The position numbers and the translations under genes were made by a program. The notes beneath the pieces are model-generated. The model did no database searches and was not told the DNA's origin. It saw nothing but the letters and a program-made list of their open reading frames with translations. A stretch of 64,000 bases of DNA from Archangium lansingense. GTDB taxonomy: Bacteria; Myxococcota; Myxococcia; Myxococcales; Myxococcaceae. The stretch spans positions 12,866,001-12,930,000 of the forward strand of contig NZ_JAPNKA010000001.1 in the NCBI RefSeq assembly GCF_026626635.1, read 5' to 3'. Positions 38,755-47,506 of this stretch are shown here, one piece after another. Numbering within the stretch: the stretch's first letter is position 1; each line of letters starts with the position of its first letter.

Positions 38755-39966
38755 ATGACCCCTGAAATCAACCTCAAGACCCCAGAGATCCGGGCCAACC
38801 CGTACCCCACCTATGCCCGCTTGCGGAAGGAGTCACCGGTCGTTCTCGTCAAACACCCCCTCTTCGGCAAGAGCTACTACCTCACGCGTTACAACGATAT
38901 CGTAAGCTCCTTCACGGACTCACGCCTCGCCAATGACCGCCGCAACATCGAGGGGGACAAGGATCCACTGGACCGCTGGTGGGTGCCTTCGCTGCTCCGG
39001 GCCTTCAAGAACAACATGCTCGCCACCGACGCCCCGGATCACCGCCGCCTGAGAGACTTGGTGCACAAGGCCTTCACCCCCCGGCGGGTCGAGGAGATGA
39101 AGCAGGCGGTGGAGAAGATCGTCGGCGAGCTGCTCGACGCGGCCCAGAAGAAGCAGACCGTCGACCTGCTCGCCGACTTCGCGCTTCCCCTGCCCCTCAC
39201 GGTCATCTCGGAGATGATGGGCGTTCCCGAGGAGGATCGGCTGACGTTCCACCGGCAGATGGGCGGCTTTCTGGACAACCTCTCCAGCCCCGTGGGGTTC
39301 CTGCTCCAGACCCCCAACGCCTTCAACATGCTGCGCTTCTTCCGCAAGCTCATCCGCCTGCGCCAGACCGACCCCCGGGATGACCTGCTCACGGCGCTCG
39401 TGCTGGCGGAGGAGCAGGGAGACCGTCTCAGCGAGGACGAGCTCGTCTCCATGATCTTCCTGCTGCTGCTGGCAGGGCACGAGACCACGGTCAACCTGAT
39501 CGGCAATGGGACGCTGGCGCTCCTGCAACACCCGGAGCAGCTCCAGAAGCTGCGCGAGAATCCCGAGCTGATCGGCTCCGCGGTCGAGGAGCTGCTGCGC
39601 TACGGCAACCCCGTCGACCAGCCCTCGCCACGCTTCGCCCGGGAGGACATCCACCTGGAGGGGCACGTGATTCCCCGGGGCTCCACGGTGATGCTCCTGC
39701 TGGCCTCGGCGAACCGGGATGAGTCGGTGTTCGAGAACCCGGACACGCTCGACATCACCCGCAAGCCCAACCGCCACGTGGCCTTTGGCATGGGCGTGCA
39801 CTACTGCCTGGGGGCGCCGCTGGCGCGGCTGGAGGGCACCATCGCGCTCCAGCACCTGGTGCGACGCTTCCCCCAGATGAAGCTCGCCGTGCCCGAGCAG
39901 CAGCTGCGCTGGCGCGGCTCCATCGGGCTGCGGGGACTCAAGGCCCTGCCCCTGCGGCTCTCGTGA
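38755..39966 (+). CDS. Cytochrome P450 (second of a tandem pair)
   Basis: The 403-residue protein has the haem loop FGMGVHYCLGAPL (Cys351), the I-helix motif AGHETTV and the ExxR motif in EELLRYG. GGAGAG lies upstream of the ATG. The N-terminal substrate-recognition parts differ strongly from the first P450, so the two likely act on different positions or successive intermediates. Both are presumably repressed by the upstream TetR protein. No redox partner gene lies nearby. No biosynthetic core gene is visible, which leaves degradation of a xenobiotic or modification of an external signal as possibilities. Confidence 0.94.
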   Translation: MTPEINLKTPEIRANPYPTYARLRKESPVVLVKHPLFGKSYYLTRYNDIVSSFTDSRLANDRRNIEGDKDPLDRWWVPSLLRAFKNNMLATDAPDHRRLRDLVHKAFTPRRVEEMKQAVEKIVGELLDAAQKKQTVDLLADFALPLPLTVISEMMGVPEEDRLTFHRQMGGFLDNLSSPVGFLLQTPNAFNMLRFFRKLIRLRQTDPRDDLLTALVLAEEQGDRLSEDELVSMIFLLLLAGHETTVNLIGNGTLALLQHPEQLQKLRENPELIGSAVEELLRYGNPVDQPSPRFAREDIHLEGHVIPRGSTVMLLLASANRDESVFENPDTLDITRKPNRHVAFGMGVHYCLGAPLARLEGTIALQHLVRRFPQMKLAVPEQQLRWRGSIGLRGLKALPLRLS

Positions 39967-40033
39967 AATAGCCGCAGACCGGCCCTCCCGCCGTGGGTTG
40001 GCGAAGGGCTGGCAGCGGCTCCGTGCCTTTCTT

Positions 40034-40678
40034 TTATGGATGCCAGGTCGCGAGACCCAGCGCGAGAAGGGCACCGCCGAGCCGCACGGCTCGCTCGTTC
40101 TGCACGCCGCTGAGGAAGACCTCCGCCTGGCGCGCGGCTCGAAGTTCGGCGGGCTGCAGGCGGAGGGCGCCCAAGGCCTCCTCGCCGGCGTGAAGCTTCA
40201 ACGCTCCGGAAGTGACGCCGAGGTATTGCCGGACGACTTCGGATGGCAGCGCGCGAAACTGCTCGAGCAGCAAGGCGCCGAGGTGCAGCCGGATCGTCCC
40301 ACGGCCAACGCCCCCGGCTGCCGCTGCGGCCTGCCCTTCGTCAACCATCGCCGCCCGGAACCGCACCGTCGCCAGCCTTTCGAGGGCACCGACAATCTCC
40401 GCGGGCTGAATCAACTTCTCCTCGAGCAGGAGGTGCTCGGGCGGAAGGCCTCGCTTCGCGGCTGCCGCACCGAGAGGCTCGACGAGTCCGCGGTCGAGCC
40501 TTTCCTCCGAGGCGAGCAGGTCCAGCAACCCTTCCGACGGGACCGTCGACTCGGAGGAGACGATGTACCCGTTCGCCACCGAAAAACACCGGATGCCCGA
40601 GGGGCCTCTGGCGACGACGCGCGCCGACGGCTTCGACCCGGAGAGCGAGAGCGCGGACAGGAAGCGGGGGTTGAGCAT
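40034..40678 (-). CDS. DUF4388/PatA-N-like protein
   Basis: The 214-residue product has no signal peptide. Residues about 30-110 resemble DUF4388/PatA-type domains: a short beta unit (IRCFSVANGYIVSSES) followed by helices with LLDLLASEERLD and LLLEEKLIQPAEIVGALERLA. In cyanobacteria and myxobacteria such domains occur in gliding and response regulators. The rest is Ala/Leu-rich helical and unknown. The start at 40678 has GGGAGA at proper distance. It is divergent from a TetR gene with a palindrome in between, so the TetR protein probably controls it. The assignment to DUF4388 is by eye and uncertain. Confidence 0.6.
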   Translation of the reverse strand: MLNPRFLSALSLSGSKPSARVVARGPSGIRCFSVANGYIVSSESTVPSEGLLDLLASEERLDRGLVEPLGAAAAKRGLPPEHLLLEEKLIQPAEIVGALERLATVRFRAAMVDEGQAAAAAGGVGRGTIRLHLGALLLEQFRALPSEVVRQYLGVTSGALKLHAGEEALGALRLQPAELRAARQAEVFLSGVQNERAVRLGGALLALGLATWHP

Positions 40679-40711
40679 CAGAGGTCTCCCTTTGCCACCC
40701 CAAGACGATAT

Positions 40712-40726
40712 TGGCACTTGGTGTCA
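40712..40726. promoter_or_regulatory. Candidate TetR operator in the divergent region
   Basis: TGGCAC-TTG-GTGTCA is an inverted repeat with one mismatch, centred between the two divergent genes and about 34 bases from the minus-strand start. Its place and form fit a TetR operator, though no binding data exist. Confidence 0.45.
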
Positions 40727-40783
40727 TCCGCAACACGACGCGCCAAGATTGCCGCGGTCCGGGAAGTAGGTTCAGCTACGCGG

Positions 40784-41425
40784 ATGAAGGCGAAGGAATC
40801 CCCCCCGGACCCCGGGTCTCTGCAGGAGCGAAAGCAAAAGCTGGCCCGGGCAAACATCGCGGAGCTTGCCGCGGCGCCGCTCATCGAGCGCGGCTTCGAT
40901 GACGTCACGATCGACGACCTGGCGAAGGCCGCGGGTATCTCCAAGAGGACGTTCTTCCGCTACTTCTCGACGAAGGAGGAAGTGGTCACGTCCCAGTTCG
41001 ATGAAGCAGGCACCGCGCTGCTGACCGCGTTTCGGCTTCGTCCGCGGGACGAACAGCCGCTCCTGTCGCTGCGCTTCGCCATGGGTTCGGTCATCGATCG
41101 GCTCATCAGCGACGCGGAACGCAGCCGGGCGATGATCCAACTCATCCACCGGACCCCCTCGCTCCGCGGGCGCTTCCTGGTCACCCAGGATCAGTGGATA
41201 GGGCAGCTCTCCTCGGCGATCGCCGAAAGGCTTCCGAAAGGTCCAAAAGCCCCGATGCTCGCGCGCCTCACGGCCACCGTGTCGATGGGCGCAGTCGACG
41301 CGGCCATGATGACGTGGGCCGAGAGCGGCGACAGAGACATCCGCGCCGTCGCGGACGAAGCGTTCGATGCGCTCGCCGCCGTCGTCAGCGCGGCAACGCG
41401 TACGGGGCCAGGCCGCAAGTCCTAA
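40784..41425 (+). CDS. TetR-family transcriptional regulator (AcrR-like)
   Basis: The 213-residue protein has a TetR helix-turn-helix with AAPLIERGFDDVTIDDLAKAAGISKRTFFRYFSTKEE. The sequence of the first helix and FRYFSTKEEVV are typical of MftR/AcrR-like regulators. The ligand domain is helical and Met/Ala-rich. The ATG at 40784 is taken because the frame upstream is the shadow of the divergent gene. A near-perfect palindrome lies in the divergent region. No transporter or enzyme gene follows; the next feature is a large palindrome. Confidence 0.87.
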   Translation: MKAKESPPDPGSLQERKQKLARANIAELAAAPLIERGFDDVTIDDLAKAAGISKRTFFRYFSTKEEVVTSQFDEAGTALLTAFRLRPRDEQPLLSLRFAMGSVIDRLISDAERSRAMIQLIHRTPSLRGRFLVTQDQWIGQLSSAIAERLPKGPKAPMLARLTATVSMGAVDAAMMTWAESGDRDIRAVADEAFDALAAVVSAATRTGPGRKS

Positions 41426-41501
41426 ACGCCCGGACATAGATGTTGTCCATCCCTCGCCATGAGGCCACCGCGGATGGAGGGGGGGCGGTGGCGCGCTGCA
41501 C

Positions 41502-41568
41502 CTTCCGGCCGCGAGTTGTCCCAACTGGTCCGACCATCGGACCAGTTGCTCGAGTTCGCGCCCGGAAG
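41502..41568. repeat. Large 67-bp palindrome
   Basis: The core AACTGGTCCGA-CCA-TCGGACCAGTT (41523-41547) is a perfect 11-bp inverted repeat. The symmetry continues outwards around the same centre to CTTCCGG (41502-41508) and CCGGAAG (41562-41568), with 14 of 21 outer positions paired. It sits in a 306-base gap between convergent genes and has no T-run, so it is not a standard terminator. The remainder of the gap holds nothing I can assign except the terminator at 41672. Confidence 0.75.
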
Positions 41569-41671
41569 CCGCCCGCCTCTTCGCACCGAGCCAGACGTGG
41601 ACAGAAACCATGTCCGGGGGCTTAGCGCGACCTACAGCGGGAGGCGGGTACGGCGCAGATGAGACGACAAA

Positions 41672-41699
41672 GGCCGCTCCTCCTCGTGGAAGAGCGGCC
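41672..41699 (-). terminator. Probable terminator of the lamin-tail protein gene
   Basis: On the minus strand GGCCGCTC and GAGCGGCC form an 8-bp stem with a 12-base loop that can itself pair in part, followed by TTTGT. It lies 33 bases after the stop codon. The T-run is short. Confidence 0.55.
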
Positions 41700-41731
41700 C
41701 GTTCCTCTACCTCATCACCTGTCGCGCCAGC

Positions 41732-43462
41732 TCAGAACGCGGTGCCGTTGGCGCGCTTGCCGGGCGAGGAGCCCGCCGTCGACAGCGAGGTGTGCAGCAC
41801 GAAGCTCCCGGTGGCGCTGGCGTCGGGGCTGCGGTTCATGGACACGCCGTCGGTGCCGGAGAGCGTGCTCGAGTAGGTATACGAGTCGATGGTGGTACCG
41901 GCCGCGTTGCGCACGGAGACAGCCTCCCCGCTGTTGGACAGGTTGAGCTGACCGGAGGAGGCGCCCACGGCGTTGGTCGTCCCCGAGGGGATGCTGGAGG
42001 CAGCGGCGAACACCACGATGGCCTTGCCCGCGCCGAGCACCGTGCCCGTGGCGAACGTGTGCCGCGCCGCGCTGCTGTCCCACACCTTCCAGCCGCTGAT
42101 GTCGATGGAGGTACCGCCCACGTTCACCAGCTCGATGAACTCGCCGGCGGTGACGGAGCCGGACTCGTTGGCGAGAATCTCGTTGAGGATGACCTTCGCC
42201 GGGCTGCTGGCGGCCGGAGTGGTGGCCGAAGACGTGTTGCTGTTGGCGGACTCGTTGCCCGCGGCATCATCGGCCGTCACGCGGTAGTAATAGGTGGTGC
42301 TCGCGGTGAGGCCACTGTCGGCGTGGCTGGTGCCGCTGGTGCTGGCCACGGCCGAGAAGCTGGCGTTGTCGGTGCTGCGGTAGATGTTGTAGCTGGCCAC
42401 GCCCACGTTGTCGGTGGAGGCCGTCCAGCTCAGGCTCACCTGGCTCGAGGAGGCCGCCGAGGCGCTCAGGCCACTCGGAGCGGTGGGCGGGGTGGTATCG
42501 GAGCTCCCGCCGCCGCCGCCGCCCGCGCCCGCCAGCCACGCCACCGCGTTGAGGTGGATGAGCGCGTTGTCGTACAGGGTCTCGTTCCAGCCGTTGTGGG
42601 TGGTATGGCCGCAGCCGTTGGTGGCGTCCTCGGCGGGCGAGGAGTCACCGATGGCCGCGATGCGTCCCGTGCCATCGGTGGAGGTGGCGAACGTCACCCG
42701 GGTGTTGGCGCCCACGGTGCCGGTGGTCATCCACACATGCCCCTTGGCGTTGGGGTTGGCCGTGGGGTTGATCGTGATGGAGGTGGAGCCGAAGAGGCCC
42801 AGGCCCTTGCCCACCGTGGCCTTGCCATAGGCACCCGCGTGGACGATGGGGGACGAGGTGTCCGTGGTGAACTTCGAGTTCGGGTTGTCGTTGAACCAGT
42901 TGTCCGGCTCGGTGTTCTCCTGGAAGTGCAGGCCCCACGAGACGCCCGTCATCAGCTCATTGAGAATCTCCGGCGAGTCCCAGCCATCGTTGTTGCGGTC
43001 CGAGTTCCAGTGGTCGGAAATGAGGAACAGGCCGCCTCCGTTCCTCACGAAGGCCTGTATGGCCGAGCGCTCCGCGGTGGTGTAGCGGATGTTGGGCTCG
43101 GGCAGGATGAGGACCTTGTAGTTCGTGAGATCCTGCGCGTTGGAGGCGTCGCCGTAGGTGATGCGGCTGCCCGTGGGCAGGCTCTCCACCGAGAAGCCCT
43201 TCTTCACCAGGTCCACACCGAACGAGGAGAAAGCGCCGCCCCAGTACGTCTCGGGGGTGGAGGCGGTGATGCCGCTCTGCGCGGGCGTGGGGAAGCGCTG
43301 GGCAGTGCCGCACGAGTCCTCGTCCAACACCCAGTCCGCGTTGCCCGCCGTCTGCGCGTGCATCGCCTCGAACAGCACCTTCGTCTGGGCCCATGCGCTG
43401 GAGGGCTCCATGAGCCCAATGACGGGCAGGGCGAAACACAGTGACCGGAACAGCTTCCTCAT
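41732..43462 (-). CDS. Secreted multidomain protein: amidotransferase-like domain, fibronectin III, lamin-tail domain
   Basis: The 576-residue protein has a signal peptide (FALPVIGLMEPSSAWA). Residues about 30-320 form an alpha/beta region resembling class-I amidotransferase-like folds (YKVLILPEPNIRYT, then AIQAFVRNGGGLFLISDHW); a catalytic Cys is not evident. A Gly-rich linker leads to a fibronectin type III domain (about 345-435; PSGLSASAASSSQVSLSW ... YYYRVTADDAAGN). The end is a lamin-tail domain (VILNEILANESG, GEFIELVNVGG, ISGWKVWD). Lamin-tail domains are found in secreted nucleases and surface proteins. I chose the ATG at 43462 because GAGGAGGCG precedes it. The function is probably extracellular or surface binding. 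Confidence 0.82.
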   Translation of the reverse strand: MRKLFRSLCFALPVIGLMEPSSAWAQTKVLFEAMHAQTAGNADWVLDEDSCGTAQRFPTPAQSGITASTPETYWGGAFSSFGVDLVKKGFSVESLPTGSRITYGDASNAQDLTNYKVLILPEPNIRYTTAERSAIQAFVRNGGGLFLISDHWNSDRNNDGWDSPEILNELMTGVSWGLHFQENTEPDNWFNDNPNSKFTTDTSSPIVHAGAYGKATVGKGLGLFGSTSITINPTANPNAKGHVWMTTGTVGANTRVTFATSTDGTGRIAAIGDSSPAEDATNGCGHTTHNGWNETLYDNALIHLNAVAWLAGAGGGGGGSSDTTPPTAPSGLSASAASSSQVSLSWTASTDNVGVASYNIYRSTDNASFSAVASTSGTSHADSGLTASTTYYYRVTADDAAGNESANSNTSSATTPAASSPAKVILNEILANESGSVTAGEFIELVNVGGTSIDISGWKVWDSSAARHTFATGTVLGAGKAIVVFAAASSIPSGTTNAVGASSGQLNLSNSGEAVSVRNAAGTTIDSYTYSSTLSGTDGVSMNRSPDASATGSFVLHTSLSTAGSSPGKRANGTAF

Positions 43463-43755
43463 ACGACGCCTCCTCGGCTGGCGGGGGAGACAGTAGGGAA
43501 GCACTCGGTTTCTCAAAATTCAACAAACGCACAGATTCGCCATGAAACTGGAAAAACCCGTGCTCGATTCGCGAGTCATCGGGTCCTGGAAGGGGCGCAG
43601 CCTGAGCCTGGGTGCCCCCCACCAGGGGACGTGGGAGCCGTGAGGCAAACTGGCCTCTCGAAAGACCGTCCGCCGCGGGGCCGCCGGGAAACTTGCCCCG
43701 AGGTGCCCCCACCGCAGGATGGGCGTGTCCCCCCACCGCCCAGCACGAGGCACCC

Positions 43756-45171
43756 GTGAGCAATCAACGAACCGAACGGTGGCAGCAGCTCCTCTCCCCG
43801 CACCGCGTGGGGGACAAGAAGGACCGGCCCCTACCGCAGGACCACCGGGACGAGCGGACGGCGTATGACATCGACTACGACCGCATCGTCTTCTCGAGCG
43901 CCTTCCGGAGCCTGCACGACAAGACGCAGGTGTTCCCGCTGTCGACGAGCGACTACACGCGCACGCGGCTGACGCACAGCATCGAGGCCTCGAGCGTGGG
44001 GCGCTCCCTGGGGCAGCTCGCGGGACGGGCCCTGAAGCAGCGGGACGTGAGGGTGGAGCCGCCGCACCTGGGCACCATCGTGGCCGCGGCATGCCTGGCG
44101 CATGACATCGGCAATCCTCCCTTCGGACACTCGGGAGAGGCGGCCATCCAGCACTGGGTGGAGAAGCGCTTCCCGCCCTACTCGCCCGAGCGACCCACGT
44201 GCCCGAGCAACCCGTTCGCCACGGAGAGCGAGCAGCAGGACCTGGTGCGCTTCGAGGGCAACGCGCAGGGCTTCCGCATCCTCACGCGGCTGCAGGCGCG
44301 CAACCGGGACGGCGGACTGCGCTACACCGTGGCGACGGTGGGGGCGATGAGCAAGTACCCGAGGCCCTCGGTGCTGCCGGGGCGGCGCGAGAAGGACAAG
44401 GCGCGCATCTCGGAGAAGAAGTTCGGGTTCTTCCAGGAGGACGCGCAGCTCGCTCGCGAGGTGTACCGCACGCTGGGGCTGACCGAGCGCGAGCCGGACG
44501 TGTTCAGCCGCCACCCGCTGGCCTTCCTCGTCGAGGCGGCGGATGACATCTGCTACGCGTGTATCGATCTGGAGGACTCGGCGAAGCTGGGCCTCATCTC
44601 GATGGAGGAGGCATGCTCGCTGCTGGAGGACGTGGCGGCGCTGCAGCCGGGCTTCCATCCCTTGAAAGACAAGGTGGACTGGGAGTCGCGCCTGGGGCGG
44701 GCTCGCGCGGGAGCCATCTTCGCGCTCATCCAGGAGTGCGTGACTGCCTTCGAGGAGCACGTGGAGGCCATGGAGGTAGGGCGCTTCGAACAGCCCCTGG
44801 TCTCGGCGCGGCCCGAGGTGGACGAGAAGCACAAGGCCATCACCGACATCACCCGGAAGAAGGGCTACGAGAGCGAGCGGGTGCTGCAAATCGAAGCGGC
44901 GGGCTTCAAGACGCTGGGCGGACTGCTGGACATGTTCGCGCCCGCGGTGCTGGCGGATAAGCCGGACCGGGAGCAGAAGAAGCTGCGGCAGCTCCTCCCT
45001 CTGGAGGTCTTCCAGCGGCCGGGGCCCTACCTGGAGAACCGGGACGAGGCCATCGAGAGGCTGACGCCGTACCAGCGGCTGCTGTGCGTGACGGACTACG
45101 TGTCGGCGATGACGGATGGCTTCGCGGTGGAGCTCTACCAGCGGCTCTCCGGCATCAAGCTGCCGGAGTAA
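43756..45171 (+). CDS. dgt: Deoxyguanosinetriphosphate triphosphohydrolase-like HD protein
   Basis: The 471-residue protein is a Dgt-type dNTPase. The HD-domain residues appear as THS in TRTRLTHSIEAS and AHDIGNPPFGHSGE, and a later Asp in FLVEAADDICY completes the metal site. Before it, HRDERTAYDIDYDRIVFSSAF is characteristic. It hydrolyses dNTPs to nucleoside and triphosphate. Members keep dNTP pools in check, and some act in phage defence by depleting dNTPs. The start is the GTG at 43756 with GAGG upstream; no ATG fits. No partner gene is linked, so a housekeeping role is the simpler reading. Two longer insertions relative to short Dgt proteins lie around residues 140-230. Confidence 0.92.
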   Translation: MSNQRTERWQQLLSPHRVGDKKDRPLPQDHRDERTAYDIDYDRIVFSSAFRSLHDKTQVFPLSTSDYTRTRLTHSIEASSVGRSLGQLAGRALKQRDVRVEPPHLGTIVAAACLAHDIGNPPFGHSGEAAIQHWVEKRFPPYSPERPTCPSNPFATESEQQDLVRFEGNAQGFRILTRLQARNRDGGLRYTVATVGAMSKYPRPSVLPGRREKDKARISEKKFGFFQEDAQLAREVYRTLGLTEREPDVFSRHPLAFLVEAADDICYACIDLEDSAKLGLISMEEACSLLEDVAALQPGFHPLKDKVDWESRLGRARAGAIFALIQECVTAFEEHVEAMEVGRFEQPLVSARPEVDEKHKAITDITRKKGYESERVLQIEAAGFKTLGGLLDMFAPAVLADKPDREQKKLRQLLPLEVFQRPGPYLENRDEAIERLTPYQRLLCVTDYVSAMTDGFAVELYQRLSGIKLPE

Positions 45172-45198
45172 CGCCCCGCCGAAGGCGACCGCGCCCTC

Positions 45199-46089
45199 TC
45201 ACTTGCCGGAGCCGGCGGGGGCCGACAGCACCTCGATGCTCGTCACCGGGTTGCCGCGGGCATAGAGGTCCGCCGAGGTGCGCACCATGGAGCCCTCTTT
45301 GAGGTTGCGCAGGGACATCTGCTGCCCATTCCGGGTGACACGCACGTCCTGGGCGAGTGACAGCGTGTTGGAGTCTCCGCCCTCCTCTTCGATGACGAGC
45401 TGCTGCGGATTGACCGAGCGCACGCGTCCCCTGTGGATGACAGTGGCTACCGCGTAGCCCTCGGCACTAGGGGCGGCCGCCGAGCCCCCTGCAGTGCCTC
45501 CACCGCCCGCGCCCCCGGGCGTGGACGGGGAGGAACCGACTCCGGCAGCCCTGGCTGGTGCCTCGGCGTTCGGGTCGCCACTGCTCGCAGTCCCACCAGT
45601 CCCGCTGCCACTCACGCCCTGGCCGCTGCCTCCCACGCCCTGGCCGCGGCCTTCTTCACCCTGCGCGGCGGCCTGTGCCCGTGCGAGCGCCACCCGCATC
45701 TGCGCAAGCTGTTGCTCGAGCGTGGCCACCTGCGCGCGCAACCGGGCGATCTCCACCCGCTGCTGGGCGTCGGCCTGCGAGGGCTGCTGGGTGGCCACCG
45801 TCTCATCCTGCGTGTCCGCCGCCTGCCCTGTCGCCTGCCCCGCGTCCGTCCCCGGCCCCATCCCGGAGCCGCCCGTGCCCACCCCCGTCTGCGGTGCGGT
45901 GGTGCCGGTCGGCAGCCCCTGGTCGGAGCCCATCCCGTCCGACGTCCCCGTGGTACGCGAGTCCTGGGTGTCGTCTCCCTCCGGGTTCGCGGGGTACTGA
46001 GTGTACTGAGCCTCTCCCTGCGCGGCGCCGCACACGAGCACCAGGGCGAGCACCGCGATTCCAAAGTCCCACCAGGTCGGCTTTCGCAT
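45199..46089 (-). CDS. Secreted coiled-coil protein with C-terminal beta domain, paralogue A
   Basis: The 296-residue protein has a signal peptide (FGIAVLALVLVCGAAQG). A Gly/Thr/Gln-rich, probably disordered stretch follows, then a short coiled coil (VEIARLRAQVATLEQQLAQMRVAL), a second Gly/Ser-rich linker, and a C-terminal beta domain of about 75 residues. The last includes HRGRVRSVNPQQLVIEE and SMVRTSADLYARGNPV. The gene at 47507 has the same order of parts, so they are paralogues. They flank the unknown gene at 46265 and both point at it from opposite sides. The C-terminal strand pattern resembles small beta-barrel (OB-like or DUF5666-type) domains. Function is unknown; an envelope role is likely. 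Confidence 0.7.
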   Translation of the reverse strand: MRKPTWWDFGIAVLALVLVCGAAQGEAQYTQYPANPEGDDTQDSRTTGTSDGMGSDQGLPTGTTAPQTGVGTGGSGMGPGTDAGQATGQAADTQDETVATQQPSQADAQQRVEIARLRAQVATLEQQLAQMRVALARAQAAAQGEEGRGQGVGGSGQGVSGSGTGGTASSGDPNAEAPARAAGVGSSPSTPGGAGGGGTAGGSAAAPSAEGYAVATVIHRGRVRSVNPQQLVIEEEGGDSNTLSLAQDVRVTRNGQQMSLRNLKEGSMVRTSADLYARGNPVTSIEVLSAPAGSGK

Positions 46090-46264
46090 GTGCGCCGCGC
46101 TCCCTTCTTCCGATAGAACGTTGGGCGGCGGACGCCCACGAGCAACCGGTCCAGGTGCCTGGGGCGTAGAACGAACGGAGCGGCTCACGGGCTGCTCTCC
46201 GAGCCTCCGAGGAGGCTTCGTGCACTCGGATGCCACCTCCGTGTGTCCGGTAGACTCGCGTGGC

Positions 46265-47503
46265 ATGGGGAAAGAGCCCTTGTCGAAGAACGTCCTCCGT
46301 GCGCCCGCGCCCTGGCTGGTGGCCGATACGTCCCGCTCGCTGGAGACCAACCACCGCATCACCCAGGGCTACATCCAGATTGCCGGGGAGATACAGGCGC
46401 TGCTCGACCCCGACTTCCGGCCCGGTGGCACCAGCGGCGTCCTCTGCAACTGGTTCGCCTTCGCCCCCCATGCCTCGCTGGAGGCCGGTAAGGGGATGCT
46501 CGGAGCGTACCTCGCTCGGGCCATCATCGACGCCGCCCAGGGAGAACCCGCCCCGTCCGTACAGCGAGCCCTGGACCGTGGCGGTCTCTCCGGTCCGGAT
46601 CGCCTCGTCGCGGAGAAGGTGGCGGACACGCTGCGGTGGTTCGGCCTGTCGCACGACGTGGCCGCCTCCCTGGGCACGCTGCTGAGCGCGGCCAACCTCG
46701 ATGTGCTCGCGGATCCACGCACCCTGTGGATCACCACCTGGCGTGTCGCGCGCGTGCTCCACGATGCGCCGGGAGCCACGCCGCTCGAAAAGGCCGAGGC
46801 AGTAGCGCGCACGCTGGAGCAGCTGCTGCTCGATGGGAACGTGGCCATCTTCGGGGACATCGCCACGGCGGCGCGCGCGTACCTCGACTGGCGCGGGCGC
46901 TCGGGCGGGAACGCGGTGAGGCCGGCCCAGGTGGTGGAGGGTTTCGAGCTGGACGGAGCCCATGCCGACGAGGCCCAGCGAGCCTGGGTGTACGCGCTCG
47001 AGCACGTGAAGGCCTCGCCCCAGCCCACGGACTTCGCGAGCGTGCTGCCCGACGTGGGCGGGCGGAGTCTGCTGGTGGCTGCCTTTGCGCTCTTCGAGGA
47101 CGCGCGCCAGTCGGGCAACGCCTCGGACCGGGATGGGCGCATCGCCTTCGCCAACAACTACCTGGCCTGGCATGAGCAGCACAACTCCGTGCAGCCGGCC
47201 TTCACTCCGTCCACCCAGCGCGAGGGCGAGGTGTCCCGCTTGGACCTCATGCTCGCGATGACGCCGACGCTGCGCCTGCCGCTCGGCCCCGTTGCCTGGG
47301 AGCTCAGCGACTACACCGACCGGCAGCGGGACCGGGACCACAACTTCCTCACCTCGAAGCCGACCGAGTACAACTGGGCCCTCTTCGCGGACCGCTGGCC
47401 CGCCGTCCTGAATGCCTTCGACGTGGGCTATCAGCACCAGGCGGGGCTGTGGGAGATGCCCCAGCCCCTCATCCAGTCGCTGAACCTGCTGGAGCTCGGC
47501 TGA
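46265..47503 (+). CDS. Unrecognised 412-residue soluble protein
   Basis: The protein has no signal peptide or membrane segment and appears mostly helical. There is a TSGVLCNWFAFAPHAS segment near residue 60, a helical core with TLRWFGLSHDVAASLGTLL, and a C-terminal part with WELSDYTDRQRDRDHNFLTSKPTEYNWALFADRW, quoted only as markers (residues about 345-380). I do not recognise the family. It is convergent with the paralogue gene at 47507 (3 bases between stops) and divergent from the one at 45199. Full-length coding statistics look normal. The two secreted coiled-coil paralogues on either side suggest a conserved three-gene block, but no pathway is evident. Confidence 0.7.
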   Translation: MGKEPLSKNVLRAPAPWLVADTSRSLETNHRITQGYIQIAGEIQALLDPDFRPGGTSGVLCNWFAFAPHASLEAGKGMLGAYLARAIIDAAQGEPAPSVQRALDRGGLSGPDRLVAEKVADTLRWFGLSHDVAASLGTLLSAANLDVLADPRTLWITTWRVARVLHDAPGATPLEKAEAVARTLEQLLLDGNVAIFGDIATAARAYLDWRGRSGGNAVRPAQVVEGFELDGAHADEAQRAWVYALEHVKASPQPTDFASVLPDVGGRSLLVAAFALFEDARQSGNASDRDGRIAFANNYLAWHEQHNSVQPAFTPSTQREGEVSRLDLMLAMTPTLRLPLGPVAWELSDYTDRQRDRDHNFLTSKPTEYNWALFADRWPAVLNAFDVGYQHQAGLWEMPQPLIQSLNLLELG

Positions 47504-47506
47504 GGC

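Noticed and set aside
43463..43755. Additional gene between the lamin-tail gene and dgt
   Set aside because: The open frame upstream of the dgt GTG has no start with a ribosome site and Pro/Arg-rich translation; the region seems to be intergenic with no feature I can assign.
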